Positions 24,033 through 37,213 of a DNA stretch of 64,000 bases are shown piece after piece (the first letter of the stretch is position 1; the number at the start of each line of letters is the position of its first letter). Under the pieces are notes generated by a model. That model saw only the letters and a list, made by a program, of their open reading frames with translations, did not search any database and had not been told where the DNA came from. Made by a program: the position numbers and the translations under genes. Origin of the DNA: Helianthus annuus (Eukaryota > Streptophyta > Magnoliopsida > Asterales > Asteraceae); the NCBI RefSeq assembly GCF_002127325.2, contig NC_035435.2, forward strand, positions 122,135,127 through 122,199,126, in the 5' to 3' direction.

Positions 24033-26083
24033 TTCCAGGATCATCCCAGGTTCAAGGATCCTCCTTTGTTCCATGATCATCCCAGGTTCAAGGATCCTCC
24101 TTTGTTCCAGGATCATCCCAGGTTCAAGGATCCCTTCAGATACCAGGATCCTTGAAGAATTTGCAAACAGGAAGTCCAGATGTCCATCAAGGAGATTTTA
24201 TTCCAATGCAAACCATTGCTTCCACTGGTCCCTCCATCATCCCAGAATCCCAGCAACATGGATTCACATCCAATGTTCCTAACTTGAACCCGATGGGAGG
24301 TAACACTTTTAATAATTCTTATACCACTAACCATGGATTCATGCAGGATACAGGTATCAATCATGCTATGGCCAGAGAACTGTAAAAAACTGAAGGATAT
24401 GATATCAAGTGTTCCAGGGGTAGTCAAACCTATCCCGGAGATTGCAGATGGAAGCCATAAGGTATCTCGTTTTGCACCACCAATCTGTGATGCTGAGATA
24501 CCCAAAAGATTCCATATCCCCACTATGAAGCTGATGATGGTACAACGGATCCTGAGGAACACATAGCACAATACAGGGAGAGGATGGAGATCAATCCTAT
24601 TCCAGAAAGGTTAAAGGAAGCATGCCTGTGCAAGGGGTTTGGATCCACTCTTACTGGATCAGCTCTTAAATGGCTGCTAAGTCTTCCCCCTTACTCTATT
24701 ACTTCGTTTGCTAATTTAGTTAACTTATTCAATAATCAATTTTCTTGTAGTAGAAAATTTGAACGATTGACTAGCGATTTATATAGGATAACTCAGGGTC
24801 ATAATGAATCATTAAGGGATTATATAACCAAGTTTAGTAAAGAATCCTTGGATATTCCTAACTTGGATGTGGCCACAGCTGTTGAGGCCTTCAAGATGGG
24901 TTTACTTAAGGATTCATTGTTCTATGATGATCTTGTTATGACACCATGCAGGAACCTAGACGAAGTAAGAACTCGGGCACTCAGGTTCATCCGGTTAGAG
25001 GATGACAAGAGGATCCAGGAGAGACATGTAGGATCCTCAAAACAAGAAAAGCAAGGATCCTCTTTCAAAAGCAACAGATTCAAATCCTATAATAGAACTG
25101 ACAACCAGAACGTGCATGCTGTTGACCAAGAAGAGGATGATGAAGATTATCCTCCAATTTCTGAATACTGTTTTTCCGTTGATAACCATGAACTAATCCT
25201 TGCAATGCAGAATCTAGGAGAAAAAGCCAGATGGCCTAGAAAAAATGACAAACCAGCCGCAACTAAAGATAAATCAAAGTGGTGTGCATACCATGAAGAT
25301 TTTGGGCATTTGACAGAGGAATGCATCGCATTACGAAAGGAAATTGGATATCTGCTGAGCAAGGGGCATTTGAAAGAATTGTTGGGAAGAAAAAAGCAAA
25401 GGACTCAGGATCCTGAAAGGATCCCTGAGAAAGCTCCAGCTCCTCCAGTAGATGCACAAGTGATCAACTTTATATCTGTAGGATCAGACATCTGTGGTAC
25501 ATCCTTCTCAGCAGCTAAAAGGCATGCAAAGGATGCTAAAATGGATAACGGAGAAAGACCTATTCGAACATCAAGTGTCTCGGAAGGAAAAATCATAACC
25601 TTTGATGAGGATGATAGACTTAACATCCAGGATCCTCATCATGATAGTTTAGTTATTACTCTTTTTATTTCTAACCATTTTGTCCGCAGGATCCTTATTG
25701 ACGGAGGAAGCTCAGTAAACATTATCCAGCTTGATGTTCTGAAGAAAATGGGTATCCCGGAATCAGATATCACACCAAGATCCTCCGTGCTTGTAGGATT
25801 TAGTGGCGAAACTAAGAAAACCCTGGGGGACATCAAACTCCCAATTTACGTGGAAGGATTACATAATTATCAGAAATTTTGTGTTATTGACTGTCTGTCT
25901 TGTTGTAATGTTATCCTTGGCAGGCCCTGGATACACGATATGAAGGCGGTCCCATCCACCTACTATCAATGTGTGAAGCTCCCTAGCCCTTGGGGAATAA
26001 TCAAGATCGACAGTGATCAGCAGGAGGCTAAGGATTGTTACACCTCATCAATGAAACCAGCCTCGAAGCCAAGGGAGCAATAG
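24033..26083 (+). pseudogene. gag-pro: E5 gag-protease, 5' truncated with two frameshifts
   Basis: Starts within the 12-residue repeats (two to three units left). An inserted base near 24384 (gaactgtaaaaaactg) and a two-base loss near 24533 (gaagctgatgatgg) shift the frame. From 24584 the gag domain, the CHHC zinc knuckle and protease (RRILIDGGSS) are open to UAG 26081-26083. Confidence 0.85.
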
Positions 26084-26092
26084 CAATTACAG
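26078..26092 (+). promoter_or_regulatory. E5 gag/pol readthrough site
   Basis: CAATAGCAATTACAG, identical to the E4 site; UAG 26081-26083, pol in the same frame. Confidence 0.8.
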
Positions 26093-29000
26093 TATCCTCC
26101 AAGGAATATCTTGGAGGCGAGAGAACAGGATGTGGACGAAATCCTTTTGGATCTTAATGATCCTGAATCAAAAATCTATATCGGATCAGGGATCCTTGTT
26201 AAAATGAAAGAAGACATAGTATCCTTCCTCAAAAGAAGAAAGTCTACCTTTGCATGGAAACATGAGGATATGACAGGTATATCTAAGGATATTATAACTC
26301 ACAAACTTGGCATTGACAGGTCAATCAAACCAATCCATCAAAAAAGGAGGAAGTTTGCACCGGAAAGAAATGCCATTATCCAGGAAGAAGTAGAAAGATT
26401 ACTTCGAGCAGGTATGATTAGAGAGGTAAAGTATCCAAAATGGCTAGCCAATGTGGTCGTTGTTCAAAAGAAAAACGGAAAGTGGAGGGTATGTGTAGAT
26501 TTCACTGATTTGAATAAGGCATGTCCCAAGGATCCTTTCCCATTACCCCACATTGACTCCATGGTGGATGCAACGGCGGGTCATGAACTGTTAACCTTTA
26601 TGGATGCATCATCTGGATTCCAACAAATTCAGATGGAACCATCTGACCAAGAGGATACGGCTTTTATGACCCCAACCGGTTTATATTGTTATATTGCTAT
26701 GCCGTTTGGATTAAGGAATGCAGGTGCAACATATCAAAGACTGGTGAACATGATGTTCAAAGATCAAATTGGACAGACTATGGAAGTATACATAGACGAT
26801 ATGGTCGTAAAATCCAAGAAAGCTGAGGATCACCTAAGGGACTTGGAGGAAGCATTTGATATCCTTGATAATTATAACATGAAGCTTAATCCTTCAAAAT
26901 GTCACTTCGGTGTTAAAGCAGGCAAATTCTTAGGATATATGGTAATTCAGAGGGGCATTGAAGCAAGCCCGGAACAAATCAAAGCATTGGTGAATATCAA
27001 ATCCCCTGCCGACGCTAAGGATGTGCAAAGACTAACAGGCAGGATAGCAGCTTTAAACAGATTTATATCCAAATCCTCAGAAAAGTGTAAAGAATTCTAT
27101 GATATCCTAAGAAAGAACAAGAAATTCGAATGGACCGAAAAGCATGAGAATGCTTTACAAGCCCTAAAAGAATACATGTCCTCAGCACCAGCATTGATGA
27201 AACCAGAAAAAGTAGATGTGTTATTCTTATACCTTGCGGTATCCTCAAAAGCAGTAAGTGCAGTCCTTGTTAAGGATCATGAAGGTATACAATATCCTGT
27301 CTATTATGTAAGTAAGAGTTTACTTGATGCTGAATCCATGTATTCACACCTTGAAAAACTTATTCTTGCACTGATTATGGCATCTACTAAACTAAGACAT
27401 TATTTTGAAACCCATGTTATTGTTGTTAGAACTAATTTCCCAATTAAGAATGTCCTCAGGAAACCAGAGATGTCCGGAAGAATAGCAAAGTGGGCAGTAA
27501 AGCTTAGTGCCCATGATATAAGATATGAGCCAAGAACAACCATTAAATCCCAAGCATTAGCAGACTTTGTGGCTGATTTTAGTAGTGATCTACAAAAGGA
27601 AACCGAATTGGAAGTCCAGCAGCTGGATGAAACTAAGGATCCTTGGATACTACATACTGACGGATCCTCAAATGTTAAAGGCACGGGGCTTGGTATACTA
27701 CTAAAATCGCCACAGGGGGACATAATACCCCATTCCATAGCTTGTGAGTTCCAAGCCACTAATAATGAGGCTGAATATGAAGCCTTAATCGCTGGTTTGC
27801 AAATTGCTAAACATATGGGGATCAGGTATCTTGAGGTATACGTGGATTCATTGTTAATCACTAATCACTTTAATGGATCCTATGCCGTTAAAGGTGAAAA
27901 ACTAACCAAATATTTAGAGATAGTCAAAGAATTGGCACTCTCCTTTGTTTCTTTCAGTTTGACACAGGTACCAAGGGAAGAAAACACAGAAGCTGATGCA
28001 TTGGCCAATCTAGGATCATCTTTGAAGATCCCAGAGGATATAAGTATCCCCATCATCCATATCCTGGCTCCTGCTATTGAAAATCAGGTGGCCATGGAAA
28101 TAGAAGAGGATACGGCAATGATCCCTAGTGAGGATACTCAATCTTATTCAGGATCATGGATCTCACCAATCATGAGATACTTACAACACGGGGAGATTCC
28201 TATGGGAGAAAATCCTAGGGCTTTCAGGATTAAGGTATCTCAATTCACAATCTTAAATAATGTGCTATATAAGCGATCTCTTGCAGGACCATATTTAAGA
28301 TGTATCGAGGATCCTGAAGTTCAAGAAGTGTTAAAAGACTTCCATGAAGGAGATTGTGGAAACCACACTGGGGGCAGGGCATTATTCTCAAGGATCTTAA
28401 GGACAGGATACTACTGGCCAACTATGAAAAGGGATGCTATGGAGTATGCTAAGAAGTGTGATCCTTGTCAAAGACACAGCAATATCCTTCATCAGCCGGC
28501 TGAATTTCTACATCCTATACCATCCTCTTGGCCATTTATGAGATGGGGGATGGATATAGTTGGCAAGCTCCCTAAGGCACCTGGTGGAAAAGTATTCATG
28601 CTTGCTATGACTGACTACTTCTCCAAATGGATAGAGGCTGAAGCTTTTGCCCAAGTCAGAGAAAAAGAAGTTATATCCTTTATTAAGAGAAACATTATAA
28701 CTAGATTTGGCATTCCTTCTGAAATTGTATGTGATAATGGTTCCCAATTTATTGGGAGCAGGACTACTAACTTTTGTGACAGTTGGGGGATTAAGATGAT
28801 AACATCAACACCAGTCCACCCACAAGCCAATGGTCAAGCAGAATCATCCAACAAGATCATCATCAACAATCTGAAGAAGAAACTTGGATCCAAGAAGGGG
28901 AAATGGGCAGAGGAATTGCCTTATGTGCTTTGGGCTGATAGGACAACTCCCAAGAATGCTACTGGTCAAACACCCTTCTCTTTGGTGTTTGGGGCAGAAG

Positions 29001-29389
29001 CAGTGATCCCAACAGAAATGGTGGTTCCAATTGCTAGAACAAGTACTCGTGATCCTGAAGAAAATGCTGCAAACTTGGCTCAGGACTTGGATACTATTGA
29101 GGAAATCAGGGATCTAGCTAGGATAAGGATGGCGAGCTACCAACAAAGAATGGCTGGTACTTACAACAAAAATGTCAGGATAAGGAAATTTCAAGTTGGG
29201 GATATGGTGTTGAGAAAAGCATTCCAAAACACCATCAATCCTGCTGATGGGAAATTGGCACCAAAGTGGGAAGGCTCTTACTTGATTGAAGCTGAAGCAG
29301 GAAAGGGGGCATATAGATTGCTAACCATGGAAGGAAATTTGTTACCAAGAGCCTGGAATGCTGTTCACTTAAAGAAATATTTCATGTAA
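26084..29389 (+). CDS. pol: E5 pol: RT, degenerate RNase H, archaeal-type RNase H, integrase (open)
   Basis: Open from the codon after UAG to 29389 (about 1101 codons). Counting from 26111: RT D165 in FMDASSGF and YIDD 227-230; Ty3-type RNase H at about 373-440, with the usual first aspartate replaced (AVSSKAV); archaeal-type RNase H D517, E553, D579, D629; integrase zinc ligands H745, H752, C783, C786 and catalytic D815, D875, E911 (D-35-E); C-terminal WEGSYLI at 1053-1059, where the other copies have GPY. No chromodomain. No ATG is needed if UAG readthrough is used. Expression is doubtful because this copy lacks a 5' LTR. Confidence 0.9.
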   Translation, partial: QLQYPPRNILEAREQDVDEILLDLNDPESKIYIGSGILVKMKEDIVSFLKRRKSTFAWKHEDMTGISKDIITHKLGIDRSIKPIHQKRRKFAPERNAIIQEEVERLLRAGMIREVKYPKWLANVVVVQKKNGKWRVCVDFTDLNKACPKDPFPLPHIDSMVDATAGHELLTFMDASSGFQQIQMEPSDQEDTAFMTPTGLYCYIAMPFGLRNAGATYQRLVNMMFKDQIGQTMEVYIDDMVVKSKKAEDHLRDLEEAFDILDNYNMKLNPSKCHFGVKAGKFLGYMVIQRGIEASPEQIKALVNIKSPADAKDVQRLTGRIAALNRFISKSSEKCKEFYDILRKNKKFEWTEKHENALQALKEYMSSAPALMKPEKVDVLFLYLAVSSKAVSAVLVKDHEGIQYPVYYVSKSLLDAESMYSHLEKLILALIMASTKLRHYFETHVIVVRTNFPIKNVLRKPEMSGRIAKWAVKLSAHDIRYEPRTTIKSQALADFVADFSSDLQKETELEVQQLDETKDPWILHTDGSSNVKGTGLGILLKSPQGDIIPHSIACEFQATNNEAEYEALIAGLQIAKHMGIRYLEVYVDSLLITNHFNGSYAVKGEKLTKYLEIVKELALSFVSFSLTQVPREENTEADALANLGSSLKIPEDISIPIIHILAPAIENQVAMEIEEDTAMIPSEDTQSYSGSWISPIMRYLQHGEIPMGENPRAFRIKVSQFTILNNVLYKRSLAGPYLRCIEDPEVQEVLKDFHEGDCGNHTGGRALFSRILRTGYYWPTMKRDAMEYAKKCDPCQRHSNILHQPAEFLHPIPSSWPFMRWGMDIVGKLPKAPGGKVFMLAMTDYFSKWIEAEAFAQVREKEVISFIKRNIITRFGIPSEIVCDNGSQFIGSRTTNFCDSWGIKMITSTPVHPQANGQAESSNKIIINNLKKKLGSKKGKWAEELPYVLWADRTTPKNATGQTPFSLVFGAEAVIPTEMVVPIARTSTRDPEENAANLAQDLDTIEEIRDLARIRMASYQQRMAGTYNKNVRIRKFQVGDMVLRKAFQNTINPADGKLAPKWEGSYLIEAEAGKGAYRLLTMEGNLLPRAWNAVHLKKYFM

Positions 29390-30743
29390 ACAGGATCCTC
29401 CTGGCACATATGATCCTTACATTGAAAGCATCCTCGAAGGATCCCAATGATGTCAATGATCCTTACTCGGGTAATATCCTAATCCTAAGCTATTCCATTT
29501 TCTTATTTTTACCTAAGGATAAGGATCATGTATCCTTCATCCTCCTCTCACGAGAATTTGAGTTCTGATAGTCCAGGTATCCTCAGCATATTATTGATAG
29601 TCTTCAAAAGCATCTTAGATCCTTGGGTTCAACCCCAGTTATCCTTGGGCTTGTCCCCAGTTTTCGCCTGTAGCGCACGATGATCCTGGTATAGTTCATG
29701 TCTTTGGGACCAGTACCCACTCCAGGGGCTGATAACCCCATCGTACAGGCTATGCTTAGGATCCTACGTATAATGGTAGACGTACCATACATCCGTTCCT
29801 AAGGTTTCTAACGTTTTCACGTTAGCTAAGGTTTTGGCATTTTCATGTCACTAAGTTTGGATAGTCGCCAGTAAGGGCCATACTCCAGTTGACATACGAT
29901 CCTTGGGCTTGTCCCCAGTTATCCTTCGGGCTTGTCCCCAGTGATCCTTTGGGCTTGTCCCCAGTTATCCTTTGGGCTTGTCCCCAGTTACTAACTTATC
30001 TTTTATATTGGCCTAGTCCCAAGTTATATTCCATTTTTTCAGGTTTTCGAAGATAAACAATTAAGGATCCTTAATCCTTATTATCCATTAAAGTTTTACT
30101 TATGGTTATCCTGATTAAAGGTTAGGATCCTAACTTGGATCCTCAGGTATGATCCTTAACTATTTTTAATTTCATTCATTATTTGAATAACCCTTAGACT
30201 TTGACAACTGAACCTATGATCCTTAAAATAAACTACTTTGAAAATTTTCGATTATAGGATATTTGATCCAGGATCATATCCTAAATTTCTTAAACATAGT
30301 TTGCTTAACTTTCCTTACTCAAACAAACATGTATCAAAACAATTGGAAATTAAAAGGATAACAATACGAGATAAGCCAAAAAGATTAGAGTTATTTTATT
30401 AACAAAGGTATGAAACCCTTCAAAGTTGTCAAAATTGCCAACCCACGTTTCTACCAGCAAAACGTGGCCCGTCCACATGGGTTGGCAAAGGGTGTCCATT
30501 GTTTGTGCGGTCATAGCATGCAGGTAAATAAAAAGCGGCAGGATCACAATGGCTTCATCCCCCAAACAGAGGATCCCTCCACCATTTGCAATCCTACCAA
30601 TTGTCTGAAGGATCCTGGATCCTTAATCCTAAAACTATTGCTCAAAATTACAGACCATAATTGTTTTAAAAACATCAACAAACACAAAAAAAATTGGGCT
30701 CCAGCTATGTCTAGAAGTTTCCTTCATCGCCCAATCCTGCAGC
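29390..30743. other. E5 convergent spacer
   Basis: Same plan as 19859-21341: hairpins near 29808-29852, four minisatellite units (29897-29990), the palindromes TTAAGGATCCTTAA and GTTAGGATCCTAAC (about 30060-30135), and the stem 30437-30486. No coding signal seen. Confidence 0.72.
30437..30486. other. E5 conserved stem-forming segment
   Basis: Arms GCCAACCCA and TGGGTTGGC (9 bp), enclosing CCACGTTT...AAACGTGG and GTGG...CCAC. Compare 21013-21063. Confidence 0.6.
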
Positions 30744-32340
30744 TCAAGCCTTCGCTGCACCATCACCACCAGCTCCACTTGCCTCTCCACCCTGATCCTT
30801 GCCAACATCACCACCCTCAAGCATCGGGACCTCCTCAGCCTCTTCATCATCCTCCAACTCTGCCAGCCTCGCCTTCCAGCCCTCAACGTCCCATGTGCTC
30901 TTGTCGAAGGCAGGATCCTGAGCCTCCGCAACCATCTGCAGCTGGATCTTATACATGGTTATCGCAGCAGAGACCTTGGCATCCTGGGTGATATCATGCT
31001 TCTCATAATCAAACTTGATCAGCATCCTGGCAGCATTATCCTTGGTAGCCCGAAGCTCCTTCTCAAGATCAGCTATCTTGAGATCCTTCAGCACACCCAT
31101 CTGTTGGAGGTCAGCGATTTGGCGGTCTTGACCCTCGACGTGGCCAACATAAGTCTCTATCTCAGCAAATTTCTGCAAGGAAAACAAGGCATAACGTCAG
31201 AAACAAGTGATCCTCAAAACTGTCAGGATAACAAACAGGGGCAGTGATCCTTACCTCGTTGAAGTAGTCCAGAAACTGTTGGCGGAGCAGGGGCAGACCT
31301 TGTAGATCCTCAGGGGCCTTTCTCTTCTTTCCTTTACCCCTAATAGGTGCTTTAGGGGCTGAAGCAGTTGGGCTAGCAGCAGGAGTCTTCTTCCTTGCAG
31401 ACTTGACATTAGCAAGATCATCAATACCGAACTTTGAAGCAGACTTAGAGGATTTTCCAGCACCTACACAACCAAAATAAGATAAGTATTCTAATTAAAC
31501 TTGAAAATACTACATAGAATTACTTTCTAAATAAGGATACTTACTTGACATTGTGACAGAGGCAGAGGATACTTCTTGGGAATCCTGGGTAGCAACCTGG
31601 AAAGTTCTTGTCTCTGGATCAAGCTTCTTAAAAGCCAGAAGTCTCTCTTTTGCAGCAGGGGTCAACCTAAGACGAGAAATGGATATAGCTGCACAATAAA
31701 CAAGAAAATATCAGTGATCCTCATCCTAAGGAACAGGTTTTATGGTGATCCTTCCAGGATCCTCTATCCTACCATGAGTAGCCCACTCCTTGGGCAAATC
31801 ATTCCCATCAGGGATGGTATCTCTCCTAACAAAAAAGAACCGTCGCTTCCAGTTCGTGTCGTTCTTGGTAACTTTGAAGACAGGATGATCCTCTCCAGCT
31901 TTTCGCTTAAACAAGTATCGGTGGGATCCGAAAGTGGTAAGATCATACATCTCAGCCAACTCTGCCATGCCAAGGTCAATACCCTCTTGCCCAATGATCC
32001 TTTCAAGGGTGTATAACACCCTCCAGATCATCGGCATAGCCTGGATATAGCTGATGCCGGTAAGGGAGAAGAAAGATTGGGTGAATTGGGGAAAAGGATA
32101 CGAATATCCTATCAAGAAATGAGTGACCGGGAAAGCTACCCAAGTCTCAGAAATATAATCGTTCAGAGCGGTAGGGTCAAAAGATTTAAAGAGGGTGTTC
32201 GCCGGAAAACAATGATGGATTTTGTCAATGTAAGGATCAGTAAAACAACACCTCTTAGTGGGAGAATCCTTGATGATCCCTTGACTCTTCAAGGGACTGT
32301 TCTTCTTAGGATCCTTGTGTGGGGAGTTCCGGAACAACAT
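30744..32340 (-). CDS. E5 antisense aORF, four exons, intact
   Basis: Exons (minus): 31773-32340 (568 nt), 31545-31688 (144), 31255-31463 (209), 30744-31172 (429), giving 449 aa. Exon 3 is 9 nt shorter and exon 4 is 9 nt longer than in E4, both in frame. Same parts: MLLRNSP start, transposon-like N-terminal region, RGKGKKRK basic patch, coiled coil (EIETYVGHVEGQDRQIADLQ) and an acidic tail ending AAKA. Donors are G|GTAGGAT, A|GTAAGT and G|GTAAGG. Confidence 0.82.
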
Positions 32341-32479
32341 TTTTTCAAGACGATGGAAAGAAAAAGAAAAACAGAGCAAGCAAGATAGAAGGAGAAGGGG
32401 AATACCTGTTCAATCCTCTGATCGCGGTTATAAAGGGAAGAGTTCTCGAATTTAAATGCAAACGATCCTATCCCTATTT

Positions 32480-32526
32480 CTATTTATAATGATGATTTGT
32501 GCAGGGCTGTCATCTCCATAACGTCA
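32480..32526 (-). promoter_or_regulatory. E5 aORF promoter
   Basis: Minus-strand TATA box CATTATAAATAG at 32480-32491. The ACGT element reads TAACGTCA here (32519-32526), one change from TGACGTCA. Confidence 0.55.
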
Positions 32527-32632
32527 GATCGCAACGGATAGTTCATTCTTAACGGCTCTATATCCGTTGAGTTAGTTAGAGATAAGATTCAGCAAAATAT
32601 AACTCGTTTATATTACATAAATACTCCTTATA

Positions 32633-32645
32633 TTTTGGGGGCAAT
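32633..32645 (+). other. E5 polypurine tract
   Basis: TTTTGGGGGCAAT directly before the LTR. Confidence 0.76.
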
Positions 32646-33352
32646 TGTTAGGGCTGGATTTTTATAACTTATGTGATCCTAACCAGTGATCCTTGTTTCT
32701 TTGGCAGATAGTGATCCTCAGAAGAGCTCTAGGATCAGGATCACGGACCATCATAGGGATCCTCATACTAACGATTGTTCTCTTTGGATTTAATGTTGTG
32801 TTGCAGGAATTTGGAGTAGGATCCGCTCTTAGCAACGTAAATAAAGAACCTGTCACGCTACTTTGGCATATGCATAATCAAAGATGGACGTTGTGAACAA
32901 TATGGAAACTCAGCACAATTTAAGGGCGATTATTTAGGCTAAATTTACTTCTATTCTTGAAGGGGTAACGAGCTAATAGTTAGGTTATTTACCTAAAATA
33001 CGACCACACACATTTGTATAAGTAGCACTCTTCAACATTCGGAAGACACAACACACTTCTCACACGCTTTGACACACGATACTATAGTGATCCTTGTACT
33101 TAGCTCGTTACCATCCGAAGTTGTAACCATTATTTGTTATATTGAAGTTTGGTGATCGGTAGTTTCCATCACCCGAGGTTTTTAATGCCGGAGATCATTC
33201 ATTGATCAAGGGCTTTTTCCTCGTATAAATCCTTGTGTCACTTGTGCATTTTACATTTAAGTGATCCTTCACTTTGTTCATCATACCAAGCATCATTCCC
33301 CGTTTACATAAAGTTTGGTTGCATTATCCTTGTGTGATTTTTGACCAAAACA
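32646..33352 (+). repeat. E5 3' LTR
   Basis: 707 bp, TGTTAGGGCTGG...GACCAAAACA, closest to the E3 LTRs. Its 5' partner has been deleted. Confidence 0.92.
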
Positions 33353-34076
33353 GGAAGTTATATCCTTTATTAAGAGAAACATTATAACTAGATTTGGCAT
33401 TCCTTCTGAAATTGTATGTGATAACGGTTCCCAATTTATTGGGAGCAGGACTACTAACTTTTGTGACAGTTGGGGGATTAAGATGATAACATCAACACCA
33501 GTCCACCCACAAGCCAATGGTCAAGCAGAATCATCCAACAAGATCATCATCAACAATCTGAAGAAGAAACTTGGATCCAAGAAGGGGAAATGGGCAGAGG
33601 AATTGCCTTATGTGCTTTGGGCTGATAGGACAACCCCCAAGAATGCTACTGGTCAAACACCCTTCTCTTTGGTGTTTGGGGCAGAATCAGTGATCCATAC
33701 AGAAATGGTGGTTACAAATGCTAGAACAAGTACCCGTGATCCTGAGGAGAATGATGCAAACCTGGCTCAAGACTTGGATACCATTGAAGAAATCAGGGAT
33801 CTGGCTAGGATAAGGATGGCAAGCTACCAACAAAGAATGGCTGGTGCTTATAACAAAAATGTCAGAATAAGGAAATTCCAAGTTGGGGATATGGTCTTGA
33901 GAAAAGCATTCCAAAATACCACCAATCCTGCCGATGGGAAATTGGCACCAAAATGGGAAGGCCCTTATTTGATTGAAGCTGAAGCAGGAAAGGGGGCATA
34001 TAGATTGCTTACCATGGCAGGTAATCTGTTACCAAGAGCCTGGAATGTTGTCCACTTAAAAAAATATTTCATGTGA
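33353..34076 (+). pseudogene. pol: E1 pol 3' part (integrase core and C-terminus)
   Basis: Begins at [10 protein letters not shown] and carries the second and third catalytic residues (DNGSQF and ANGQAES), then KWEGPYLI and HLKKYFM to the stop at 34076. The first catalytic aspartate lies in the other half, which ends at 5921. The segment between MDIVG and KEVISF is missing. Confidence 0.85.
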
Positions 34077-35468
34077 GCAGGATCCTTCTGGCACATATGA
34101 TCCTTACATTGGAAGTATCCTTCAAGGATCCCTGAAGCATCAATGATCCTTACTCTGGTAATGTCCTAAGCTTGAACTCTTATTTACATATCTTCTTATT
34201 TAAGGATAAGGATCATGTATCCTTCATCCTTCTCTCACGAGATTTTGAGTTCTGATAAGTCCAGGTATCCTTAGCACAATGTCAACAATCTTCAGAAGCA
34301 ACTCAGATCCTTGGGTTCAACCCCAGTTATTTGGGCTTGCCCCCAGTTATCCTTGGGCTTGTCCCCAGTTTTCGCCTGTAGCGCACGATGATCCTGGTAT
34401 AGTTCACGTCTTTGGGACCAGTACTCGCTTTAGGGGCTGATAACCCCATCGTACTGGCTATACCTAGGATCCTACGTATAATGGTAGACGTACCATACAT
34501 CCGTTCCTAAGGTTTCTAACGTTTTCACGTTAGCTAAGGTTTTGGCATTTTCATGTCACTAAGTTTGGATAGTCGCCAGTGAGGGCCATACTCCAGTTTA
34601 CATACGATCCTTGGGCTTGTCCCCAGTTATCCTTCGGGCTTGTCCCCAGTTACCCTTCAGGCTTGTCCCCAGTGATCCTTTGTGCTTGTCCCCAGTTACT
34701 AACTTATCTATGATATTGGCTTAGTCCCAAGTTGTATTCTATTTTTCAGGTTTTCGAAGTTAAACAATTAAGGATCCTTAATCCTTATTACCCATTAAAG
34801 TTTTACTTATGGTTATCCTGATTAAAGGTTAGGATCCTAACTTGGATCCTCAGGTATGATCCTTGACCATTTTTAATTTCATTCATTATTCATTTGAATG
34901 ACCCTTAGACCTTGACAACGGAACCTATGATCCTTAACATGAACTACTTTTTGGAAGTTTTCAACTATAGGATATTTGATCCTGGATCATATCCTAAATT
35001 TCTTAAACATAATGTGCTTAACCTTTTTTACTCAGACAAGCATAAATCAAAACAATTGAAAGAATAAAAGATATACAAGGATAACATCACAGGATAAGTC
35101 AAAAGTTAAAAGTTTTATTTATTAAATATTTAACCCTTTCAAAAGTTGTCAAAATTGCCAACCCACGTTTCTACCAGCAAAACGTGGCCCGTCCACATGG
35201 GTTGGCAAAGGGTGTCCATTGTTTGTGCAGTCATAGCATGCAGGAAATTAAAAGGCGGCAGGATCACAATGGCTTCATCCCCCAAACAGAGGATCCCTCC
35301 ACCATTTGTAATCCTACCTATTGTCTGAAGGATCCTGGATCCTTAACCCTAAAACTATTGATCAAGTTACAGACCATAATTGTTTTAAAAAAAACATCAA
35401 CAACCACCAAACAAAAAATTGGGCTCCGGCTATGTCTAGAAGTTTCCTTCATCGCCCAATCCTGCAGC
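34077..35468. other. E1 convergent spacer
   Basis: Hairpins near 34510-34560, four minisatellite units (34607-34698), the two 14-bp GGATCC-centred palindromes (about 34770-34850) and the stem 35157-35206. No coding signal seen. Confidence 0.72.
35157..35206. other. E1 conserved stem-forming segment
   Basis: Arms GCCAACCCA / TGGGTTGGC as in E5. Confidence 0.6.
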
Positions 35469-37072
35469 TCAATCCTTCGCTGCACCATCACCACCAGCTC
35501 CGCTTGCCTCTCCAGCATGATCCCTGCCAGCGCCTCCACCCTCAAGCATCGGGATCTCCTCAGCTTCTTCATCATCCTCCAACTCTGCCAGCCTCGCCTT
35601 CCAACCCTCTACATCCCATGTGCTCTTGTCGAAGGCAGGATCCTGAGCCTCCACAGCCATCTGCAGCTGGATCTTATACATGGTTATTGCAGCAGAGACC
35701 TTGGCATCCTGGGTGATCTCATGCTTCTCATAGTCAAAGTTGATCAGCATCTTGGCAGCATCATCCTTGGTGGCCCGGAGCTCCTTCTGAAGGTCAGCTA
35801 TCTTAAGATCCTTCAGCACACCCATTTGTTGAAGGTCAGCAATCTGGCGGTCTTGATCCTCGACGTGGCCAACATACGTCTCTATCTCAGCAAATTTCTG
35901 CAAGGAAAACAAGGCATAACATCAGAAACAAGTGATCCTCAAAACTGTCAGGATACACAAACAGTGGTAGTGATCCTTACCTCGTTGAAGTAATCCAGAA
36001 ACTGTTGGTGGAGCAGGGGCAGACCTTGCAAATCCTCAGAGACCTTTCTCTTCTTGCTTCCTTTTCCCCTGATTGGTGCTTTAGGGGCTGAAGCAGTTGG
36101 GCTAGCAGCAGGAGTCTTCTTCCTTGCAGATTTATCATTAGTAAGATCATCGATGCCGAACTTTGAAGCAGACTTAGAGGATTTCCCAGCACCTACACAA
36201 CCAAAACAAGATAAGTATCTTAATATTATTTGACTCTCATTATATAAATACTCCTTAAATAAGGATACTTACTTGACATTGTGACAGAGGCAGAGGATAC
36301 TTCCTGAGAATCCTGGGTGGTAACCTGGAAAGTTCTTGTTTCAGGATCAAGCTTCTTAAAGGCCAGGAGCCTCTCTTTTGCAGCAGGAGTCAACTTCAGG
36401 TGTGAAACGGAGATAGCTGCACAACAAGAAAACAACAGAACATCAGTGATTCTCATGCTACAGGACAAGTTCTACGGTGATCCTTCCAGGATCCTATATC
36501 CTACCATGGGTGGCCCACTTCCTGGGCAAATCCTCCCCATTAGGGATGGTATCTCTCTTTACAGAAAAGAACCGCCGCTTCCAGTTCACATCATTTTTGG
36601 TAACCTTGAGAACAGGGTGCTCCTCTCCATCTTTTCGTTTGAACAAGTATCGGTGGGATCCAAAAGTTGTGAGATCATACATTTCAGCCAACTCTGCCAT
36701 ACCAAGGTCTATCCCTTCTTGTTCGATGATCCTTTCAAGGGTGTATAAGACCCTCCAGATCATCGGCATAGCCTGGATATAGCAGATGCCGGTAAGAGAG
36801 AAAAAGGATTGGGTAAACTGAGGGAAAGGATACGAGTATCCTATCATGAAAGGAGTAATCGGGAAAGCTACCCAAGTCTCAGAGATGAAATCACTCAAAG
36901 CGGTAGGACTAAAAGACTTGAAAAGGGTTTCCGCCGGGAAACAATGACGGATTTTATCGATTTGAGGGTCGGTAAAGCAACACCTCTCGGTGGGGGAATC
37001 CTTGATGATCCCTTGACCCTTCAAGGGGCTGCTCTTCTTAGGATCCTTACAGGGAGAGTTCCGGAGCAACAT
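35469..37072 (-). CDS. E1 antisense aORF, four exons, intact
   Basis: Exons (minus): 36505-37072 (568), 36273-36416 (144), 35981-36192 (212), 35469-35897 (429); 450 aa. Starts MLLRNSPCKDPKKSS; exon 1 is also open upstream of this ATG, but MLLRNSP aligns in all copies. Exon 3 has RGKGSKKRK, with two extra residues in frame. Exon 4 is a coiled coil with an acidic tail ending AAKD. It is open although E1 gag and pol are badly broken. Product likely nuclear; role unknown. Confidence 0.82.
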
Positions 37073-37213
37073 CTTTCGCAGAACGATGGAAAAAGAAAAG
37101 AAAAACAGAGCAAGGAAGAAAGAAGATAAAGGGGAATACCTGTTCAATCCTCTGGTCGCGGTTATAAAGGGAAGAGTTCCTGAATTTAAATGCAAACGAT
37201 CCTATCCCTATTT

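Larger units (their letters stand above)
24033..33352 (+). mobile_element. E5: Tat-lineage element lacking its 5' LTR
   Basis: Runs from inside the gag repeat to a 3' LTR at 32646-33352, after which E1 integrase resumes (GGAAGTTATATCC). Its 5' LTR, PBS and gag N-terminus are gone, together with about 105 bp of E1 integrase, replaced by the inverted RT fragment. The left target duplication is lost, so insertion at GGAAG cannot be tested. pol and aORF are open. Confidence 0.85.

Noticed and set aside
35184..35993. Plus-strand open frame of 269 codons across the E1 spacer and aORF exon 4
   Set aside because: It runs over the antisense exon and intron 3 and is not open in E4 or E2. The aORF frames show the three-base indel pattern instead.
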